A DNA stretch of 64,000 bases from Achromobacter spanius (GCF_002812705.1 NZ_CP025030.1:2232001-2296000); one strand, 5' to 3'; shown: positions 17,183-25,129, counted from the stretch's first letter. Notes: a model not told the origin generated them from the sequence alone. Made by a program: numbers and translations.

Positions 17183-18007
17183 CTAGAATTCGGTCGGCTC
17201 AGGCAGGCTGACCTGCTGTGTTTTGGCGTATTCACTCGGGGTCAGCATGCCGAGCGAGCCATGGGGCCGGTGGTCATTGTAATCAGCACGCCATGCTTCA
17301 ATGACCGTCTTCGCATGCTCAAGCGATGGGAATTCATGCGCGTTCAGGCACTCATCCCGTAGCCGGCCGTTAAACGACTCGCAAAGGCCGTTATCTGTGG
17401 GTTTGCCCGGCCGAGTGAAGTCCAACAACACTTTGTTCTCCCAAGCCCATAAATCCAGTGCTTTGGACGTGAATTCTGTTCCATGGTCGACGGTGATACT
17501 GGCCGGCAAAGCAACCCTCTTGGCGACTCGATCAAGCGCCTGAACCACGCTGTCACCGGTTAGCCGAAAACCCACCTCCAACACGGGACTCTCACGACTC
17601 CAGTTATCCACGACGGTCAGCACCCGAAACGCTCGCCCGTCAGCTAATTGATCATGCACGAAATCCATGCTCCAGCGCTGCCCAGCACCTGTTGGTTGCG
17701 GTGCGGGCCCCCGATGCAGACTCAACCGCTTATTGCGGCGGACGCGCATCCGAACCTGCAGCCCTTCCAGGCGGTACAGGCGATGGACTCGCTTGAGATT
17801 GACCTGCCAACCTTCTCGGCGCAAAAGGATATGAATCCGCTCATAACCAAATCTCGGTCTGCTCATCGCGATGTCTCGAATGCGCATTCGCAATGCCGAC
17901 TGATCTCGCGCGCTGCTTTTGCGATACCAACTGCCGCTGGAAAATTGACCCAGCCGACACGCCCTCTGGACACTTACCTGATGCACGTCCAGAATCCATT
18001 GAACCAC
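17183..18007 (-). CDS. IS3-family transposase OrfB
   Basis: This is the catalytic half of an IS3 transposase, 274 residues. The DDE integrase core has Asp in WSMDFVHD, Asp in SITVDHGTEF and Glu in LCESFNGRLRDECL, preceded by the HTH_21 segment RPRFGYERIHILLRREGW. It is normally made as an OrfAB fusion by -1 frameshifting at the slippery site at the end of orfA. No internal stops are present, so the element looks potentially active. Confidence 0.93.
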   Translation of the reverse strand: MVQWILDVHQVSVQRACRLGQFSSGSWYRKSSARDQSALRMRIRDIAMSRPRFGYERIHILLRREGWQVNLKRVHRLYRLEGLQVRMRVRRNKRLSLHRGPAPQPTGAGQRWSMDFVHDQLADGRAFRVLTVVDNWSRESPVLEVGFRLTGDSVVQALDRVAKRVALPASITVDHGTEFTSKALDLWAWENKVLLDFTRPGKPTDNGLCESFNGRLRDECLNAHEFPSLEHAKTVIEAWRADYNDHRPHGSLGMLTPSEYAKTQQVSLPEPTEF

Positions 18008-18027
18008 CTCCCGGCGGCGTGTCGGCG

Positions 18028-18294
18028 TCAGACCTTTTTTCGGATCACGTCCTGCAGAATATGCTTGTCCAAAGTCAGGTCGGCCACCACCCGCTTGAGC
18101 CTCGCGTTTTCCTCTTCAAGCTGGCGCAGCCGACGAATCTCGCTAGCCGCAAGATCGCCGTACTTCTTCCTCCAGTTGTAGAACGTCGCCTCTGATATCC
18201 CCAATCCGCGGCAGACATCCGATACAGGCGTACCGGCTTCTGCTTGGCGCAGTGCGTATGTCACTTGCGCCTCGGTGTAGCGTGACTTCTTCAT
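18028..18294 (-). CDS. IS3-family transposase OrfA
   Basis: This is the small DNA-binding protein of the element (88 residues from the ATG at 18294), with the helix-turn-helix TPVSDVCRGLGISEATFYNWRKKYG and a leucine-zipper-like C-terminus ENARLKRVVADLTLDKHIL. An upstream ATG at 18315 is possible, but the later start gives the usual MKKSRYTEAQV beginning and has a GGAG upstream. It ends just past the frameshift signal. Confidence 0.9.
   Translation of the reverse strand: MKKSRYTEAQVTYALRQAEAGTPVSDVCRGLGISEATFYNWRKKYGDLAASEIRRLRQLEEENARLKRVVADLTLDKHILQDVIRKKV
18034..18040 (-). promoter_or_regulatory. programmed -1 ribosomal frameshift site A AAA AAG
   Basis: On the minus strand the orfA frame reads CGA AAA AAG GTC TGA, giving the classic slippery heptamer A AAA AAG two codons before the stop. 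A -1 slip joins orfA to orfB. This is the established mechanism for IS3 transposase production. Confidence 0.88.
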
Positions 18295-18382
18295 CGCGTC
18301 CTGCTCCTTCTTCAAAAAGAGCCTGAAGCGACCTTACTCTAGTTTTGAGATACCCACGTTTTTTGGGAGAACGTCACAGGGC

Positions 18383-20107
18383 GTGGGTATGGCTTTGGGC
18401 ATGCAGTCAAAGTTCAATTGGAAGGGCGTTGCCACCAGTGCGCTGGGCGCCGGCGTAACGGCTGGGGTGGGTGCTGCCTTTAATGGTGCAAATGTCCTTG
18501 CGACGAACGCCGAGATAGCAAATGCAGCCAGGGGAAGCCTGGGCGTCATGCAATCAGTGGCGCGCGCGGCAGTGAGCTCGACGGTGAGCCAGGGCATCGC
18601 CGTGGCGACAGGGCTGCAATCCAGATTCAATTGGACCAATGTCGCAGCGGCCGGAATCGGCGCGGGTGTGGGCTCAGCGGTGAGTTCAGCAGTTCTGCCC
18701 AACGCGACTGTGTTTGGCGAAAGAATGACGCGCGGCTTCGTCGCGGGCGCCGTGGGAGGGGTTGCGGCCACGGTCCTGTCAGGCGGCAAGGCGGACTACG
18801 TCAGGATTGCGACTGATGCGTTTGGGAATGCGTTGGGGAACGCTGTTGTCGACGCGATGCAGGATGAGTCATCGCCTCCGTCGACAGATCGCAGGCGTTC
18901 GGGTCAAGGCATCAGGGTAAGCGAGCAAGATCTTGCCGCCTTCGTGCGCGACCCATTGTCTATGGATGATGGAGGCCTGCCTTTGGCGCGTCTTCGAGCG
19001 GGGCTTCCTGTCAATGGAAGTGAATCGCCGACATATACGAGCGGCGAGTCGGAAAACGATCTCTACTCCGCCTTAGTCCGGGTCATGTCCGAGGACAAGC
19101 CACGGCACCAAGGGGTACTGCTGGCGGATAACGGGGGGAATAACTCCGCTGCGGCTTTGGAAGCGCTGGCATTGGCACGCAAGGGTGTCGCGCCGAACGA
19201 ATCTTGGGGGGGGAAGGGGGCATTCTTTTATGGGCTCAAGGAGGGGCGTGCAAATCGATCGGTGATGGACACCGAGCCTGTGAGCATGGCCGAGAAATTA
19301 GGTGCATTGACACGCGATTTTGTCGTCGGGGCGAAGGACGCTTTGGTTGAGATGCCGCTGATGGCCGTGGATACTGCGCGGTTGACAGATTTGGCTGCGA
19401 CAGCCGTGATGACTGGGCGTGCGGAAGAGTTCCAACCTTGGAGCGACACGGGGAAATTTGCGAAGGATGGGGGTACGCTAGGAGAATATTACGCTGCTCC
19501 GTTTAGCGCTCTGGGGCATATGGCAGCCGATTTGGTCGCAGGAGATATTGAAGCGGCCGGGAGTGGTGCGGCAGGTATCTTTGGAGGTGTAATTGGAGGG
19601 CGGGGATCCAGAGTTGTCTCGTCGAGGGCGAATCAAGGGATTGCGGCGGGGGGGCTTTCGAAGGAATCAAGGGGCTTGGTCGATGCTGGTAAAGTTCCAA
19701 GCGTCGGGGAGAGCGTTACGTTGTATCGGGTTGACGATGCTGGCTTCACTCCTCGAATTTTGGAGGATGGAACTGTGCCAGTAGTTTCGACCAAGGCGGG
19801 CGGCGAACGGACTATGTTCGTCAACCTTGGACAGCCTCAACGAGCCAAGGAGTTCGCTCGTATCAACCGAGGAGGCAATGCCACCATTACGGCTGTGGAG
19901 GTTGATGTTTCGCTCTTGACGCGGCTGAGGCAAGCCTCGATTTATGATAAGGAAGCTAACGTAAAACTTCATCCATCCGCACCGTTGCGGGTAGACGTAA
20001 ATAAGGCTCCCGATCAGTTCGGGTTAAGGACGCCTGAGCAAATTCAGTGGCTACGTGACGCCATTAGGCCTGGCACTGCGCGGGTGGTTCACCCTGATGA
20101 TTTGTGA
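18383..20107 (+). CDS. 5'-truncated CdiA/FhaB-type contact toxin, module 1, unassigned toxin domain
   Basis: The 574-residue open frame is the C-terminal end of a large exported adhesin-toxin. The frame stays open upstream into the IS end, so the true N-terminus is lost. Residues 1-150 resemble the DUF637 pretoxin region, with two copies of a repeat (QSKFNWKGVATSALGAGV and QSRFNWTNVAAAGIGAGV) and YVRIATDAFGNALGN. Residues 150-425 are the pretoxin shared with module 2. From about residue 427, after a G7 tract, comes a distinct 148-residue domain (VTLYRVDDAGF, ERTMFVNLGQPQRAKEF, NKAPDQFGLRTPEQIQWL). I cannot name this domain. The LYR and ST elements recall ADP-ribosyltransferase folds, but weakly. 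The candidate immunity gene follows 16 bases later. Without a promoter or signal peptide it is probably a silent reservoir cassette. Confidence 0.75.
   Translation: MGMALGMQSKFNWKGVATSALGAGVTAGVGAAFNGANVLATNAEIANAARGSLGVMQSVARAAVSSTVSQGIAVATGLQSRFNWTNVAAAGIGAGVGSAVSSAVLPNATVFGERMTRGFVAGAVGGVAATVLSGGKADYVRIATDAFGNALGNAVVDAMQDESSPPSTDRRRSGQGIRVSEQDLAAFVRDPLSMDDGGLPLARLRAGLPVNGSESPTYTSGESENDLYSALVRVMSEDKPRHQGVLLADNGGNNSAAALEALALARKGVAPNESWGGKGAFFYGLKEGRANRSVMDTEPVSMAEKLGALTRDFVVGAKDALVEMPLMAVDTARLTDLAATAVMTGRAEEFQPWSDTGKFAKDGGTLGEYYAAPFSALGHMAADLVAGDIEAAGSGAAGIFGGVIGGRGSRVVSSRANQGIAAGGLSKESRGLVDAGKVPSVGESVTLYRVDDAGFTPRILEDGTVPVVSTKAGGERTMFVNLGQPQRAKEFARINRGGNATITAVEVDVSLLTRLRQASIYDKEANVKLHPSAPLRVDVNKAPDQFGLRTPEQIQWLRDAIRPGTARVVHPDDL
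18455..19658 (+). repeat. direct repeat copy 1 of the shared pretoxin DNA
   Basis: This stretch recurs at 21285-22488 with a constant offset of 2,830 bases and no visible indel. The 5' part has scattered differences, while the last 600 bases (from about 19021) are almost identical. One clear difference is a single base near 19220, giving Ala versus Ser, and there are a few changes next to the G tract at the end. Confidence 0.93.
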
Positions 20108-20123
20108 TTTAACGGAGTCTGTT

Positions 20124-20453
20124 TTGGAAAAGGTTTTCATTATTCCCCTTCACGTGACTCGAATGGAAGATTCGGTAATGCCAGTGAATTTTTCGGGGGC
20201 TTATGTCAGTTGCTACGCATCCGGGGTCGATTACGTAGAAGCCACAAAAAGGGTCCTTGCGAGACTTTTAGAAGATGGATTGCATCCCGAAGAGATCCTG
20301 CAGCCAATCCAACAAATGGATGTTAACGGTTGGTCTCAGCATGTTTTGGAGCAGTGGCCCCATCAAGCGAAGTCATTGCCTAATCAGAATGAATTCAACG
20401 GACTCATAGAGCAAGGGGGGGTGGTATATGGGCCATTTGGCTCATATATCTAA
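20124..20453 (+). CDS. candidate immunity protein for toxin module 1
   Basis: This small acidic protein of about 109 residues lies directly after the module 1 toxin. I chose the TTG at 20124 because GGAG at 20114-20117 sits 6 bases upstream. An ATG at 20097 would overlap the toxin end and lacks such a site. Visible features are a middle helical segment (YVEATKRVLARLLEDGLHPEEIL) and a conserved-looking C-terminus (WSQHVLEQWPHQ, GGVVYGPFGSYI). There is no signal or membrane segment, so it should be cytosolic, as CdiI-type proteins are. The immunity role is inferred from position, size and charge; I do not recognise the family. Its 3' end overlaps the convergent DUF4291 gene by 12 bases. Confidence 0.65.
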   Translation: MEKVFIIPLHVTRMEDSVMPVNFSGAYVSCYASGVDYVEATKRVLARLLEDGLHPEEILQPIQQMDVNGWSQHVLEQWPHQAKSLPNQNEFNGLIEQGGVVYGPFGSYI

Positions 20454-21035
20454 ATACTGATACGCGTGTTCTGCGGGCAGCCTGCGGGTTGCCTCTGCGA
20501 ATTGCTTATCGTCGACAAGAGCATGAATCTCGCGAACCAAGGGTGTTACATCTCTAATCCGGTAAATCCATTGATTCACATAAAGCTGAACGGCCTCATT
20601 ACTCAAGCCGATCTGAATTGTCCGGTACGGTAAAGGCTGTAGTATTAAGTCGCGGTCCGGGTCCCATTGAATGCGCACGGGGGCCTCTTTTTTTACACGC
20701 ATCCACTCCTCCTTGCTCATTGAGGGGTGGGGGCGGCTCAAGCAACTATGCGTCAGAGCCCATTCGAAGCCCTCCCGCGTGATGTCTATAGCCAGAATAC
20801 GTCTCTGGCCGTCGTCCTTTTGACCCCATCCTGCCCGGTACATCATCCAGAGGAAGGAAGGTTTAATCCAAGTCATCCGCTCCATTTTGAAAGGTGGTGA
20901 CACGAACGTTCCGTGTGCCAGGGCCGTATCCGCAACAGCATCTGAGTAAGCCTGATAGACGCGGATTGTCTTGGCGTCATAAACGGCTCGAATTTTCTGC
21001 AGCGGAGCGGCCGCGATGTCTAGTAGGTTTTGCAT
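20442..21035 (-). CDS. DUF4291 domain-containing protein
   Basis: This 197-residue protein has the DUF4291 pattern along its whole length: IRAVYDAKTIRVYQAYSD, ERMTWIKPSFLWMMYRAGW, RILAIDITREGFEWALTHS and RIQWDPDRDLILQPLPYRTIQIGL. The function of the family is not established. It is encoded convergently to the candidate immunity gene with a 12-base overlap, and lies between the two toxin modules. DUF4291 genes occur widely outside toxin loci, so this may be cargo captured between the repeats. Confidence 0.85.
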   Translation of the reverse strand: MQNLLDIAAAPLQKIRAVYDAKTIRVYQAYSDAVADTALAHGTFVSPPFKMERMTWIKPSFLWMMYRAGWGQKDDGQRRILAIDITREGFEWALTHSCLSRPHPSMSKEEWMRVKKEAPVRIQWDPDRDLILQPLPYRTIQIGLSNEAVQLYVNQWIYRIRDVTPLVREIHALVDDKQFAEATRRLPAEHAYQYLDI

Positions 21036-21284
21036 GGTTTATTTTACTGTTGAAGACTGAGCGGCAGCGAGCAGTCACGCCGCCGAGATTCATCCGTGCC
21101 GTACTAACTGAAGTGACAACCTAGAAATCACGATGTTAGACCGAGCTACGGCTCAAGTCCCCGATTATCCGTGCGGAACGGGCGTGCCCGTCGCAATGCC
21201 CAAGCACTTCCGGTTCACCTCGTCGATCTCGTTTAGCGTCTGGAACGCCGTCGGCCGCAGTCCGACGCGTCATGCATGAAGTCC
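21036..21284. other. intergenic spacer before toxin module 2
   Basis: No supported gene is seen. The stretch at 21180-21284 is not homologous to the DNA upstream of module 1 and joins abruptly to the repeat at 21285. It contains a minus-strand frame reading PTAFQTLNEIDEVNRKCLG that might be debris of a mobile element, but I cannot assign it. Confidence 0.5.
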
Positions 21285-22488
21285 GTAACGGCTGGCGTGG
21301 GCGCTGCCTTCAACGGTGCAAACTTCTTTGCGTCAGACGCCGAGATTGCAAATGCAGCCAGGGGAAGCCTGGGCGTCACGCAATCGGTGGCGCGCGCGGC
21401 GGTGAGTTCGACGGTGAGCCAGGGCATCGTCGTGGCGACAGGGCTGCAATCCAGATTCAATTGGACCAATGTCGCAGCGGCCGGAATCGGCGCGGGTGTG
21501 GGCTCAGCGGTGAGTTCGACAGTTCTGCCCAACGCGACTGTGTTTGGCGAAAGAATGACGCGCGGCTTCGTCGCGGGCGCCGTGGGAGGGGTTGCCGCCA
21601 CGGTGCTGTCGGGCGGCAAGGCGGACTACGTCAGGATTGCGACGGATGCGTTTGGGAATGCGTTGGGGAACGCTGTAGTCGACGCGATGCAGGATGAGTC
21701 ATTGCTTCCGTCGACAGATCGCAGGCGTCCGGGTCAAGGGCTCCGGGTAACTGAGCAAGATCTTGCCTCCTTCGTGCGCGACCCATTGTCCATGGATGAT
21801 GGAGGCCTGCCTTTGGCGCGCCTTCGAGCTGGACTTCCAATTAATGGAAGTGAATCGCCGACATATACGAGCGGCGAGTCGGAAAACGATCTCTACTCCG
21901 CCTTAGTCCGGGTCATGTCCGAGGACAAGCCACGGCACCAAGGGGTACTGCTGGCGGATAACGGGGGGAATAACTCCGCTGCGGCTTTGGAAGCGCTGGC
22001 ATTGGCACGCAAGGGTGTCGCGCCGAACGAATCTTGGGGGGGGAAGGGGTCATTCTTTTATGGGCTCAAGGAGGGGCGTGCAAATCGATCGGTGATGGAC
22101 ACCGAGCCTGTGAGCATGGCCGAGAAATTAGGTGCATTGACACGCGATTTTGTCGTCGGGGCGAAGGACGCTTTGGTTGAGATGCCGCTGATGGCCGTGG
22201 ATACTGCGCGGTTGACAGATTTGGCTGCGACAGCCGTGATGACTGGGCGTGCGGAAGAGTTCCAACCTTGGAGCGACACGGGGAAATTTGCGAAGGATGG
22301 GGGTACGCTAGGAGAATATTACGCTGCTCCGTTTAGCGCTCTGGGGCATATGGCAGCCGATTTGGTCGCAGGAGATATTGAAGCGGCCGGGAGTGGTGCG
22401 GCAGGTATCTTTGGAGGTGTAATTGGAGGGCGGGGATCCAGAGTTGTCTCGTCGAGGGCGAATCAAGGAATCGCTGCGGGGGGGCGAA
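21285..22488 (+). repeat. direct repeat copy 2 of the shared pretoxin DNA
   Basis: This is the second copy of the pretoxin stretch, matching 18455-19658 base for base at a 2,830-base offset apart from substitutions. It lacks the first QSKFNW repeat of module 1 because homology begins at GTAACGGCTGG. The 5' junction is foreign sequence and the 3' junction is the G7 tract. Confidence 0.93.
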
Positions 22489-22818
22489 GGAAGCGGGGAG
22501 CTTTACTGGCGGTGATAGAGTATAGAACCTTACAGGCATTGACCTGGAAGTTAGCAGGCTTGAGCGAATTGCAGTAAACAATAAATCGGGTTCATATTGG
22601 GCGGATTTTCGTCACGCATATCAACGTGCGCAGGGGCATGTCGACTTTGCAAACATCGAGGCTGATATTGACTTCTCCAGAGTGGCGAGTATGCAGGTTA
22701 TGGGCGGTCATTTCTCCACGTCACCTGTTCTGCGCGTGGAGCATGGAACTGAACAAGTGGGAGAAAACGGATCGTTGCGAGCTCGGGTCGAACTGCTGGC
22801 ACCTGGCGGAAATTTCTA

Positions 22819-22826
22819 TCCAAAAA
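22819..22826. repeat. IS256 target-site duplication, left copy
   Basis: TCCAAAAA directly precedes the left inverted repeat and is repeated exactly at 24197-24204 after the right inverted repeat. Eight-base duplications are normal for the IS256 family. Confidence 0.95.
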
Positions 22827-24196
22827 GGGCCTGTCCGTATTTTTGTGGGCGAGGCGTTTTAAAAGTTGTTATCCCCGCACCGCAGTAAACCGTTCACCGA
22901 ACAGGATAGCAAACTGGTTCATGGCGGCTTTCCAGTCGAAGGTCGCCCTGACGGACTTGGCCAGCACATTGCGTAGCGCCAGCCATAGGAGCTTGATGGC
23001 GGCCTCATCGTTGGGGAAGTGCCCCCGCGCCTTGATGATCTTGCGCAACTGCATGTTCAAACTTTCAATGGCGTTTGTGGTGTAAATCACGCGTCTGATG
23101 TCTGGCGGAAAGACGAAGAACGGCGTGACGTTCTCCCAGGCCCGCTGCCAGGCCTGGACGATCGTTGGGTACTTGATCCCCCAGGGTCCATCGGCGAACG
23201 TTTGCAGCGCCTGCTCGGCCGCTTGTTCGCTGGCGGCAGCGTAGATCGGACGCAGGGCAGCGGCCACTGCCTTGCGGTCTTTCCATCCCGCGTAATCCAG
23301 GCTGTTGCGGATCAGATGCACGATGCAGGTCTGTACCGTCGTGCGCGGGAAGGCTGCGCCAATAGCATCGGCCAGGCCCTTCAGGCCGTCGACGACCGCG
23401 ATCAGGATGTCCTGGCAGCCACGGGTCTTCAGGTCATTGAAGACCTTGAGCCAGAACTTGGCCCCTTCGGTCTGCTCAACCCATAGGCCCAGCACGTCGC
23501 GCTGGCCGTCGGCCTGCACGCCCAGCGCCAGATACACCGCCTTGTTGCTGACCCCGCCGTCGTCACGGATCTTGACCCGCAACGCATCGAAGAACACCAC
23601 CGGGTACATCGCCTCCAGTGGCCGGTTCTGCCAGGCGATGGTTTCGGTCATGACCTCGTCGGTGACCGAGCTGATGAAGTCAGGCGAGACCTCGGTGCCG
23701 TAGCTCTCGGCCAGGAACGCCTGGATCTCGCGCACGCTCATGCCCCGGGCGTACATGGCAATGATCCGGTCATCGAACCCGGTGAAGCGCCGCTCGTGCT
23801 TGGGGATCAGGATCGGCGCGAAGGAGCCGTCCCGGTCGCGCGGCAGTTCCACGCGCACCGGGCCATGCTCGGTCAGCACCGTCTTGCCACTGGCGCCGTT
23901 GCGCTCGTTGGCCTGGCCTTCGGGCTTGTCCTCGCCTGGCCGATATCCCAGATGCAAATTCATCTCTGCGGCCATCGTCCGCTCGATCACGGCCTTCTGG
24001 AACGACAGGAACAGGTCTTGAACCTCGCTGGGCGTCATCGGTCCCTTGACCAGATGATCCAGCAACTCGGCCGGCACTTCAGGCAGCGGCCCACGGGCCG
24101 CCGCCTGAGCAGCTGCTGTGCGTCTCTTCTTCATCGGCATATCCATGGTCTTTGGTCCTCATGATATGCCTCGCACACAAAATCACGGATAGGTCC
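22827..24196 (-). mobile_element. IS256-family insertion sequence, intact, 8-bp target duplication
   Basis: The element is about 1.37 kb. The left end begins GGGCCTGTCCGT at 22827 and the right end, read inward from 24196, begins GGACCTATCCGT. Similarity continues for about 30 bases (TTTTGTGxGCGAGGC). It carries one intact transposase on the minus strand and is flanked by exact TCCAAAAA duplications. The preserved duplications and the clean restoration of the host frame on removal show a recent simple insertion. Confidence 0.95.
22869..24146 (-). CDS. IS256-family transposase
   Basis: This full-length 425-residue mutator-type transposase has DDE residues visible as Asp in VVFFDALRVKIRD near residue 180, Asp in LIAVVDGLKG and Glu in TTNAIESLNMQLRK. 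The N-terminal part carries NERNGASGKTVLTEHGPVRVELPRDRDG, typical of the family. An AGGA site lies upstream of the ATG at 24146. No internal stop is seen, so it is potentially functional. Confidence 0.95.
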   Translation of the reverse strand: MDMPMKKRRTAAAQAAARGPLPEVPAELLDHLVKGPMTPSEVQDLFLSFQKAVIERTMAAEMNLHLGYRPGEDKPEGQANERNGASGKTVLTEHGPVRVELPRDRDGSFAPILIPKHERRFTGFDDRIIAMYARGMSVREIQAFLAESYGTEVSPDFISSVTDEVMTETIAWQNRPLEAMYPVVFFDALRVKIRDDGGVSNKAVYLALGVQADGQRDVLGLWVEQTEGAKFWLKVFNDLKTRGCQDILIAVVDGLKGLADAIGAAFPRTTVQTCIVHLIRNSLDYAGWKDRKAVAAALRPIYAAASEQAAEQALQTFADGPWGIKYPTIVQAWQRAWENVTPFFVFPPDIRRVIYTTNAIESLNMQLRKIIKARGHFPNDEAAIKLLWLALRNVLAKSVRATFDWKAAMNQFAILFGERFTAVRG

Positions 24197-24204
24197 TCCA
24201 AAAA
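24197..24204. repeat. IS256 target-site duplication, right copy
   Basis: This exact copy of TCCAAAAA immediately follows the right end of the IS256 element. Removing it together with the element rejoins the EndoU frame as CCA AAA ACT AAC. Confidence 0.95.
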
Positions 24205-24406
24205 CTAACGGGCAAGGTTATTCAACGATGACCCCAACCTCATGGTCATTAGCGCAAGCCAAGGGCGAAATGAGTATGGCATGGCTGAATCGTCAGCAAA
24301 TATCTGGAAGCTCCTACCGCGGAATTTCCGGAGGGGTGTCATTTAGATTTTTTGAGCCAAACCACACAAGCGTGAACTTGTGGCGTGGCTATCTGGAATA
24401 CACACC

Positions 24407-24863
24407 ATGAAAAAGATTATTGCAGAGGTCATGTTGCTACAGGATAAAAGCGCGTACCCAAGAATTTACTGCGTGGGGGAAGACGGTGTTGAGGATGAGG
24501 CGGTTACTTACACGCTTTGTGATGCAGTTTGGGAACTGTGTGGCGCGCCGATTTCCGAATTGAAAGAACTCATTGAACAGGTTGCCTGTGTAGAGGGCAT
24601 CCCAGGTGATCCAAAACTTGCAGACATGTCGATCAACGACAAACTTATATGGGTTCGTCTGCCCTTTTCGAACTTGGGTGGAGTATGTGTCGAATGAGAA
24701 TGTTCCGGAGTTCTCTGTGGAGGGAGGCATTCCGCAGCAATTTACGTTAAATCAGTTGCAGCGCGTAGTTGAGGTGGCATCCAACTTTTCGTCTGAACTT
24801 GCCAAGGCGGGTGGCGAGAATCTAATTGGGCACAGAGTGGAAATGGATTTTCCGGATAGTTAA
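24407..24863 (+). pseudogene. immunity gene of module 2, frameshifted
   Basis: The ATG at 24407 overlaps the EndoU toxin stop (ATGA), the usual toxin-immunity coupling. The first frame gives 96 residues (MKKIIAEVMLLQDKSAYPRI to PFSNLGGVCVE, ending 24697). In the next frame the text continues sensibly as FRTWVEYVSNENVPEF and LQRVVEVASNFSSELAKAGG to 24863. A single extra C in the CCC run at 24662-24664 explains the break; without it the protein would be about 152 residues reading VRLPFRTWVEY. I do not recognise the family. The immunity role is inferred from position. Alternatively the 96-residue product is itself functional. Confidence 0.7.
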
Positions 24864-25129
24864 GTTGTTCGTTTGGGGGCTGCGTACCTCAACTGATCAT
24901 GAGGCGCAATTTAAGACTGTATTTTTTAATTCCAAACCCGACCGAGGTCTAAAAAAATGTAGTCTGATACTGAGGTTTCTCCACGAATTTCCAGCGAAGT
25001 TCATTGTGAATCAACGGCCTGTGCGGCGAGGCAAGGTCAAGCGGTTCGGTTGGCGGTGATTAGGGCGTGCATGGCGCCAGTCTTATACCCTTCATCTGGC
25101 GACCAAACCGTTTGAAGGAAGACCCGGCC

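Larger units (their letters stand above)
17177..18348 (-). mobile_element. IS3-family insertion sequence, complete, no target duplication
   Basis: The ends are imperfect inverted repeats. The left end starts TGAAAACTAGA at 17177 and the right end, read inward from 18348, starts TCAAAACTAGA. They enclose orfA and orfB of an IS3-type transposase on the minus strand, about 1.17 kb in all. The 3-bp flanks differ (AGT left, GAT right), so the target duplication expected of a simple insertion is missing. The right end abuts the 5'-truncated toxin gene. Confidence 0.88.
21276..24410 (+). pseudogene. contact toxin module 2 with EndoU-like nuclease, broken by frameshift, stop and IS256
   Basis: The frame from 21276 follows the shared pretoxin and then drifts out of frame at a G7 tract (22488-22494), ending at 22577. 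One extra G would enter the correct toxin frame, which also contains an in-frame TAG at 22523-22525. That toxin frame runs to 22826, is interrupted by IS256 (22827-24196 plus one 8-bp duplication), and resumes at 24205 to the stop at 24408-24410. Joined, it gives an EndoU-type domain: GGHFSTSPVLRVEHGTE, NGSLRARVEL, YSTMTPTSWSLAQAKGEM, YRGISGGVSF and a terminal YTP. Bacterial EndoU domains are RNases found at CdiA C-termini. Three independent lesions make this a pseudogene, unless the homopolymer lesion is a sequencing error. Confidence 0.82.

Noticed and set aside
21276..22577. accepting the 433-codon frame as a complete functional toxin
   Set aside because: Its last 29 residues come from reading the EndoU region out of frame, and the correct frame contains domain-like sequence continuing past an IS insertion. 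It is a broken gene.
24826..25059. 77-codon frame after the module 2 immunity gene
   Set aside because: It starts inside the immunity remnant in another frame, lacks a ribosome site, and has no recognisable features. It is probably chance in decayed DNA.
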